A stretch of 64,000 bases of DNA from the NCBI RefSeq assembly GCF_014206815.1, contig NZ_JACHNP010000001.1, forward strand, positions 2,384,456 through 2,448,455. Reading direction: 5' to 3'. The number at the start of each line of letters is the position of its first letter. Position 1 is the first letter of the stretch. Source of the DNA: Xanthomonas sp. F10 (GTDB lineage: Bacteria; Pseudomonadota; Gammaproteobacteria; Xanthomonadales; Xanthomonadaceae). Both the position numbers and the translations under genes were made by a program. The notes beneath the pieces were generated by a model. It was not told the DNA's origin. It made no database searches and saw only the letters and a program-made list of their open reading frames with translations. Positions 58,343-64,000 of this stretch are shown here, piece after piece.

Positions 58343-58488
58343 CTTTACGAACGTGCAATCGGCCGCCAGCAACATGCATGGCGGTCACCGACCGCATCGG
58401 GCGACGCGAGGAGCGTTTCCGTACAAGACAGTGCCTTCGCTGCACTCGACGCTGGCGTCGCAGGGCACTACGTTGGGGCTGGTTTCAC

Positions 58489-58698
58489 TCACCCCCCGGC
58501 CAACCCGCCGCCAGCGCGTCCAGGCAGAGCGCCGTCATCATCCACGGCGTCCGCGTCTTCAAGATCGCCCACTTCACGCGCAATCCCGGCCTGCGGATCG
58601 GGCTGTGGCGCTTCGCGGTCCAAGTCTCCGTCCTTCGGCGTGGGCACCTTGGCCGTATCGTCGACACCCTTACCGTTCGTAGCGTCATGCGTGTTCAT
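58489..58698 (-). CDS. Small acidic hypothetical protein
   Basis: The 69-aa product (MNTHDATNGKGVDDTAKVPT...) is rich in Asp, Gly and Pro and lacks hydrophobic segments, so it is probably disordered. AGGAGAGG lies 4-11 bp before the ATG at 58698, a strong Shine-Dalgarno in a stretch otherwise without genes, and this is the main support. It is antisense-oriented to the effector operon. I do not recognise the family. Confidence 0.55.
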   Translation of the reverse strand: MNTHDATNGKGVDDTAKVPTPKDGDLDREAPQPDPQAGIAREVGDLEDADAVDDDGALPGRAGGGLAGG

Positions 58699-58897
58699 CT
58701 CGCCTCTCCTCGTGTGTCTTTCGAGGCTACGGCGCGGGCCGTGAACACGGCTGCTGGATGGTGTCAGGATGATGCAGTGATCATGTGCCGCCACAGAGCA
58801 CTACTGCAATCACTGCGCTCGCGCCCCGCCGTTTCTGGCAAAACGCGCACAGCCAATGGAGCGAGTGCCTGCCATTGCACTCGCGTGAATCGCGCTG

Positions 58898-61126
58898 TCA
58901 CACCACTCCATGCCCCTCCACAAACACCGCCCCGTCACCTCCACCGCCGCTCTGCCGCAGCCGGCCTTCTACCTCCAGTGCCTCCAGCGACACATCGGCG
59001 CCAAGGTCAGTCGCCACACCTTCCAGCGTCAACCCCACCCACCGATCGCGGCCGGCATGCTTGGCGCGGTACAGCGCCGCGTCGGCGATGCGCAGGCTCA
59101 GCGGCCAGTCGCCGCCGGGGTGGGCGGGGAACAGGCTCACGCCCATCGACACGGTGAGGGCGATGCGGCCGGTCGGGCGCACCAGCGGTTCGGCCTGCAG
59201 GCGCTCGCGCAGGCGGCGGAACAGGCGCGGGGCGTCGGCCAGGGTGCCGCCGGGGCAGATCCACAGGAATTCTTCGCCACCCCAGCGGGCGATGATGTCG
59301 GTGCTGCGTGCGCACTCGCGCAACAGGTCGCCCAGGTGCATCAGGGCGTGGTCGCCGCCTTCGTGGCCGTGCAGGTCGTTGACACGCTTGAAATGGTCGA
59401 CATCCAGCAGCGCGATCAGCAGCGGCTCCTGCGTGCGCTCGGGCGTCGCGGCGGCCTCGCGTGCCTGCAACCAGGCGGTGATGTAGCGGCGGTTGCGAAG
59501 GCCGGTGAGGGCGTCCTCTTCGCTCTGGCGGCGGATGGTGGCGGTAAGCTGTTCCAGTTCGCGGTGCTGGGTCTGGATCTCGTCGTTCTTGCGCGCCAGT
59601 TCGGCGTTGATGCGCCGGCGCACGCGGCCTTCGCGCACCTTGAGCAGGAAGAAACCGGCGAGCGCCAGCAGCGCGGCCAACAGGCCGTAGAGCACGCTGC
59701 GCTGGCGCTGTTCGCGCGCCTGCAGTTGCGCGTAGGCGGCCTGTTCGGCGGCGCGGGTGCGGCCGAGCGCGGCCAGCTCGCTCTTCTTGCGCGCCAGGTC
59801 GACCGCCGATTCGAGCTCGGCGATGCGGGTCTTGGATTCGACGTTCACCGCGTCGTCGTTGACCGCCTTGTATTCGCGCATCAGCACCAGCGCCTCGTGG
59901 TCGCGACCGAGCGCGTCGAGGTTGTCGATCATGCGTGGGTACAGTTCCAGCCGCCGCGGCACGTTGTCCGAGTGCGCGAACAACTGCCGCGAGCGCTCGA
60001 ACGCGGTGGCCGCGGCCTCGCGCTGGCCGAGGTCCGCCAGGGCGACGCCAAGATTGGAATAGACGATGGCGGCTTCGCCGTTGTCGCCGTGATCGCCACC
60101 ACGCGCAACGTTCTCCAGCGCCGCGGCGGCTTCGCGCAACAGCGGCAACGCCTCCTGCGGGCGATGCTGGCGACGCAGCACGTTGGCGAGGTTGTTCAGC
60201 GGCCCGATCACCGACGCCTTGTCGTCGGCGCGCGCCGACGCCAGCGCCTGCCGGTAGATGGCCTCGGCACGCGGCAGTTCGTTGGCGCCTTCGTAGGCCG
60301 AGCCGAGGTTGTTGAGTACGTCCGCGCGCGCCAGTCCCTTGCGCGGCTTGGCGTCGTAGGCGGCCAGGGCACGCTGGCCGTATTCGATGGCTTTTTCCCA
60401 TTCGTGGGCATACACGAACACGCCGGTGGCGTTGTGCAGCATGGCGGCGTCGTCCGGTTTGCCCAGCGCCTTGCCCACGCGCTCCACTTCGAGCACGGCG
60501 GCGATGGCATCGGGCATGCGGCCCTGCTGCGAGGACACGATGAAGATGATCTGGTTGGCGTTGTACTCCACCAAGTCGGGATGGGTGCGCACCTTCGACA
60601 AGGCGATACGGGCGACGCGCAGGGCGTCGTCCTGCGCGCCCATCAGGTAGTAGGAAGCAGCGAGCATTCGCCACAGTTCAGCGATCTTTGGTTCGTCCGG
60701 CAGTTCTTTTTCCAGGCGCCGCATCTCGCCCTCAAGCTGGGCGATGCGAGCAGCATCGCGGGGCCGCCAGATGTCGCCATTGAGCTTTTTGAGCAAACGC
60801 AGCCGCTGCTGCGGCGACAACGGCTGGGTGAGCAACGCCGAGCCGATGGACACCACGGTGTCCGGCTGACCCGCCGCGGACGCCGCGTCCACCAGTTCCA
60901 GGCCAAGGGGAATCAAACCTTGCTTGTCGGCCGCGGCCTCCCACGCCGGCAAGCCCATGCGCAGCGCAGCCGCCGGGTCTTCGGCGCGCACGGCCTCCAC
61001 GCAGGCCGGCAAGGCCTGCGCCGGCGCGCATACGGGCGCTGACGCTGTCTGTGCCACCGCGCACGGCACCAGCACGCCCCACCACAGCAGCGCCCCGAGC
61101 GACTGCCAAACCAAGCGACTGCGCAC
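58898..61126 (-). CDS. Diguanylate cyclase with periplasmic TPR sensor (GGDEF)
   Basis: The 742-aa protein has a signal or anchor helix (SLGALLWWGVLVPCAVAQ). A long periplasmic array of tetratricopeptide-like repeats (about 150-450, such as AMLHNATGVFVYAHEWEKAIEYGQRALAAY and ADVLNNLGSAYEGANELPRAEAIYRQAL) leads to a transmembrane helix (VLYGLLAALLALAGFFLL) and a coiled linker. The GGDEF domain has DALTGLRNRRYI, DVDHFKRVND and RWGGEEFL, with RSTD 5 residues before as the inhibitory I-site. It should make cyclic di-GMP. The GTG start at 61126 with GGGGGAG 6 bp upstream is preferred to the ATG at 61156. Confidence 0.9.
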   Translation of the reverse strand: MRSRLVWQSLGALLWWGVLVPCAVAQTASAPVCAPAQALPACVEAVRAEDPAAALRMGLPAWEAAADKQGLIPLGLELVDAASAAGQPDTVVSIGSALLTQPLSPQQRLRLLKKLNGDIWRPRDAARIAQLEGEMRRLEKELPDEPKIAELWRMLAASYYLMGAQDDALRVARIALSKVRTHPDLVEYNANQIIFIVSSQQGRMPDAIAAVLEVERVGKALGKPDDAAMLHNATGVFVYAHEWEKAIEYGQRALAAYDAKPRKGLARADVLNNLGSAYEGANELPRAEAIYRQALASARADDKASVIGPLNNLANVLRRQHRPQEALPLLREAAAALENVARGGDHGDNGEAAIVYSNLGVALADLGQREAAATAFERSRQLFAHSDNVPRRLELYPRMIDNLDALGRDHEALVLMREYKAVNDDAVNVESKTRIAELESAVDLARKKSELAALGRTRAAEQAAYAQLQAREQRQRSVLYGLLAALLALAGFFLLKVREGRVRRRINAELARKNDEIQTQHRELEQLTATIRRQSEEDALTGLRNRRYITAWLQAREAAATPERTQEPLLIALLDVDHFKRVNDLHGHEGGDHALMHLGDLLRECARSTDIIARWGGEEFLWICPGGTLADAPRLFRRLRERLQAEPLVRPTGRIALTVSMGVSLFPAHPGGDWPLSLRIADAALYRAKHAGRDRWVGLTLEGVATDLGADVSLEALEVEGRLRQSGGGGDGAVFVEGHGVV

Positions 61127-61334
61127 TGCCTTCTCCCCCAAGATGCCGCGGCGCACGCCGGAGCCCTGGGCACGGCAACTGCCGGCGCAATCTGGTTCCC
61201 CGCGTGTCGCTGCCGATGTGCAGCGACGCCGACCCGTGCGCTGCTATCGGCCGCGAAGGCGATTTCTTGAGTCCCATCCCGCGCTGGAACCGACGTAGCG
61301 CACGCTATGCCCGCACCAGCCTGGACCGCAGCTA

Positions 61335-61357
61335 GCCCCTCTCCGGGCAGGAGAGGG
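61335..61357. repeat. CCCCTCTCC hairpin with GGTGAGGG tail
   Basis: CCCCTCTCC and GGAGAGGGG form a 9-bp stem with a 5-nt loop, followed by TTTGGGTGAGGGTCGG. This hairpin-plus-tail is a common intergenic repeat in Xanthomonadaceae. It lies 60 bp after the DUF1444-like gene stop and may help end that transcript. The remaining 290-bp gap (61127-61416) shows nothing else. Confidence 0.65.
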
Positions 61358-61416
61358 GTTTGGGTGAGGGTCGGGAGCACGCCGCGCAACACATATCTCG
61401 GATCCCGACACCCCCA

Positions 61417-62652
61417 TCACAGCGGCGTCAGCTGCCGGAGCTGTGCGTCGTCGGGAAACGCCCGCACCCGGTAGCGCGGCGGATACAGCGGCGGCTGCGG
61501 CTGCATCAAGTCGCCGAATGCAGTAATCGCCTCGTCCCAGGCCACCACGACGACCTCGTCCCCCTCGGCGTCGTCGCGCGGGACGATCAAGGCAATCCGG
61601 TCGGCCCTGGGCAGCAACGTCTCGACGCCCTTGGTCCAGGTACAGAGCGAAAACTGCCGTGCACCGTCGTCGCGCTCCTGGTAGACGCTGAACGATGCGA
61701 CGAAGATGTCCTGGCCGGTGGCGTCGTGCAGCTTGTCCAGCGCCGCCTGCTGGTCGGCATAGGCAGGCGCGTCCAGCAGCCGGCGCAGGTCCGCCTGGCG
61801 CTGGCGCTGCTCGGGCAACGCCAGCGCGAACGGCACGATGCGGCGCGCTTCGTCGTAGGTGAACACCAGCGCCGACACGCTGCGACCGTGCGCGGCCGCT
61901 TCCACGCTCAGCTCCAGCATCGCGCCGATGGCGGCCGCGTCGCGATCCCCCACCACCAGCAGGCAATCGCGCGCCGGCAGCATGAACAGCGGATTGCCCG
62001 CCACCGGAACGCGGTACAGCACGTCGGGGAGCAAGGCACGACTGGTGTCGTAGGCGTCCTGCCATGCGCCGCGGAACACGCCCGGTGCGACTTCGACGAA
62101 ATGGTCGGCGGTTGCCTCGCGCAGATTGTCGCGGGCGATGGCCAGGCCTTCGTCCAGGGTGATCCCCCATGCCGCACGCGGCCCCTGGAACAGCGTGGAA
62201 ATGGTGTCCGGCAGATCCAGCGCCAGCAGCTCGACGCAATCCTCGGCAATGTCGCGCCATGCATACGGGAATGGCGCATCGAGGCCCTTCTCAAGGACGT
62301 GCTCCAGCCGCAGCTCCTCGAACATGCCGCGATTGCGGATCACCGGCATCAGCGTCGGGCGCACCTCTTCGAATGTCTTTTCCCGGCCACTCTCTTCCTG
62401 CGCGTTGAGCGATGACGTCACATAGCCGCGCAATGCCTCGGCGCGGCCCTTGCGCGGCGCGGTCTTGTAGGCCTGATAGGCGTTGTGCAGATAGATGGTG
62501 TAGCCGTTGCCGCCGACCAGCCGGAACGCGCCGGGCTGATAGACCAACTCCTCGCGATAGCCGCGCGCGCGCAGGGCGTCGGTATACATCCTGGCGAAGG
62601 CATCGGGGCTGGGCGTGCGGTTGAACAGCGTATCGAACAGTGCAGCGAACAT
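61417..62652 (-). CDS. DUF1444-like conserved protein
   Basis: The 411-aa protein begins MFAALFDTLFNRTPSPDAFARMY, with AAGGA about 10 bp upstream. It continues with FEEVRPTLMPVIRNRGMFEEL, FPYAWRDIAEDCVELLALDLPDTI, WGITLDEGLAIARDNL and LFMLPARDCLLVVGDRD. This order resembles DUF1444 (YtpQ), an uncharacterised cytoplasmic family. The second half has no family I recognise. An in-frame extension of 47 residues upstream is unlikely. The function is unknown. Confidence 0.7.
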   Translation of the reverse strand: MFAALFDTLFNRTPSPDAFARMYTDALRARGYREELVYQPGAFRLVGGNGYTIYLHNAYQAYKTAPRKGRAEALRGYVTSSLNAQEESGREKTFEEVRPTLMPVIRNRGMFEELRLEHVLEKGLDAPFPYAWRDIAEDCVELLALDLPDTISTLFQGPRAAWGITLDEGLAIARDNLREATADHFVEVAPGVFRGAWQDAYDTSRALLPDVLYRVPVAGNPLFMLPARDCLLVVGDRDAAAIGAMLELSVEAAAHGRSVSALVFTYDEARRIVPFALALPEQRQRQADLRRLLDAPAYADQQAALDKLHDATGQDIFVASFSVYQERDDGARQFSLCTWTKGVETLLPRADRIALIVPRDDAEGDEVVVVAWDEAITAFGDLMQPQPPLYPPRYRVRAFPDDAQLRQLTPL

Positions 62653-62873
62653 CGGCGGTCGTCCTTGTCGAATGGCGGCATGCGGGTGCCGCGGAATGCT
62701 AGCGCAACTGTGCTGTCGCGCAGATGGACATGGGCTGCCGCTTGCGCGAAGGCAACCCGGCAACTCCGATAGCGCGAAGCCGCCAGCAGGCACGCGCGCG
62801 CTGTTCGATCAGCCGTCCACACGCCCGCACGCATTCCCGGCGCGATGCCTCACGCAGCTCGGTGCGTGCAAAT

Positions 62874-62897
62874 AAAAAAGCCCCGCTGTCGCGGGGC
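62874..62897 (-). terminator. Rho-independent terminator of purA
   Basis: On the minus strand GCCCCGC and GCGGGGC form a 7-bp stem around a 4-nt loop, followed by TTTTTT. It begins about 60 bp after the purA stop, the only gene on that strand that it can serve. The rest of the 307-bp gap 62653-62959 holds the hairpin repeat at 62918-62941 and no gene. Confidence 0.92.
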
Positions 62898-62917
62898 TCT
62901 TTGGAGACTCGGCGCTT

Positions 62918-62941
62918 CCTTCTCCCGCGTACGGGAGAAGG
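62918..62941. repeat. CCTTCTCCCG hairpin repeat
   Basis: CCTTCTCCCG and CGGGAGAAGG form a perfect 10-bp stem around CGTA, directly between the purA stop and its terminator. It belongs to the same type of CCTTCTCC hairpin intergenic element as 61335-61357, but with a different stem. Confidence 0.6.
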
Positions 62942-62959
62942 AGCCGCGTGCCACCTGCG

Positions 62960-64000
<1,041 letters not shown>

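Overview
The window is a GC-rich (roughly 68-70%) chromosomal segment of a gammaproteobacterium, most likely a Xanthomonas or a close relative in the Xanthomonadaceae. This rests on the sequence: an XVIPCD-type C-terminus typical of substrates of the Xanthomonadaceae bacteria-killing type IV secretion system, a bacterial angiotensin-converting-enzyme homologue, GTAGGAGCGGC-headed 66-bp palindromic repeats, and heptameric GGGATTC-type intergenic repeats. No rRNA, tRNA, CRISPR array, transposase or prophage was found. Gene density is high and most genes sit in short operons with ATGA-type overlaps.

Layout. 0.2-9.9 kb: uvrA with a thioesterase gene, a copper chaperone (PCuAC), an enoyl-CoA hydratase, tesB, a DUF2007 protein, an EF-hand protein, the N-end-rule transferase bpt and an EEP-fold hydrolase. 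10.1-13.1 kb: a five-gene operon (roadblock/LC7, PAS, PhnD-like, unknown, unknown with a possible second roadblock fold) behind a perfect FNR/ANR-type palindrome. This is the most interesting undescribed unit in the window. 13.2-16.3 kb: purT, then a Rieske oxygenase with a left-handed beta-helix protein. 16.6-19.1 kb: a six-gene SPFH, small membrane protein, ribbon-helix-helix, DUF4177, unknown and PH-domain operon with a tandem TGATATC operator over its promoter. 19.3-23.5 kb: an APH(3')-like kinase, a VanY-like peptidase, a secreted protein, a FAD oxidase and a DUF423 protein. 23.6-30.3 kb: an SRPBCC protein, a DesK/NarL-type two-component pair, and a GNAT gene followed by minC-minD-minE and a zincin-like gene. 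30.3-35.1 kb: an OmpR-type two-component system divergent from a PAP2 phosphatase and an EptA-type phosphoethanolamine transferase, an envelope (lipid A) remodelling module.

35.2-45.3 kb: the ACE-like M2 dipeptidase, a RimJ-like acetyltransferase, a small conserved gene, a Bcr/CflA exporter, a tandem glycine riboswitch with gcvP, and a large-subunit catalase. 45.3-45.9 kb: an unusual 600-bp non-coding block with three DnaA-box-like 9-mers, inverted repeats and a predicted three-way-junction RNA. 45.9-55.7 kb: a zinc alcohol dehydrogenase, a MazG-like pyrophosphohydrolase, a histone-H1-like protein, a PAP2 protein, a DUF763 protein, a Tat-exported short-chain reductase, a UvrA2-type second UvrA and an HD alarmone-hydrolase-like protein. 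55.9-64.0 kb: small genes, a candidate T4SS toxin with its lipoprotein immunity partner, a TPR-GGDEF diguanylate cyclase, a DUF1444-like gene, and purA cut by the window end.

Functionally, the segment mixes housekeeping genes (nucleotide excision repair, purine synthesis, division-site selection, glycine cleavage) with Xanthomonadaceae accessory functions: interbacterial killing, envelope modification, c-di-GMP signalling and possible low-oxygen sensing. Starts were chosen by family alignment from memory and by Shine-Dalgarno spacing. Nothing was searched against a database, so family names below the well-known ones are recognition by eye.
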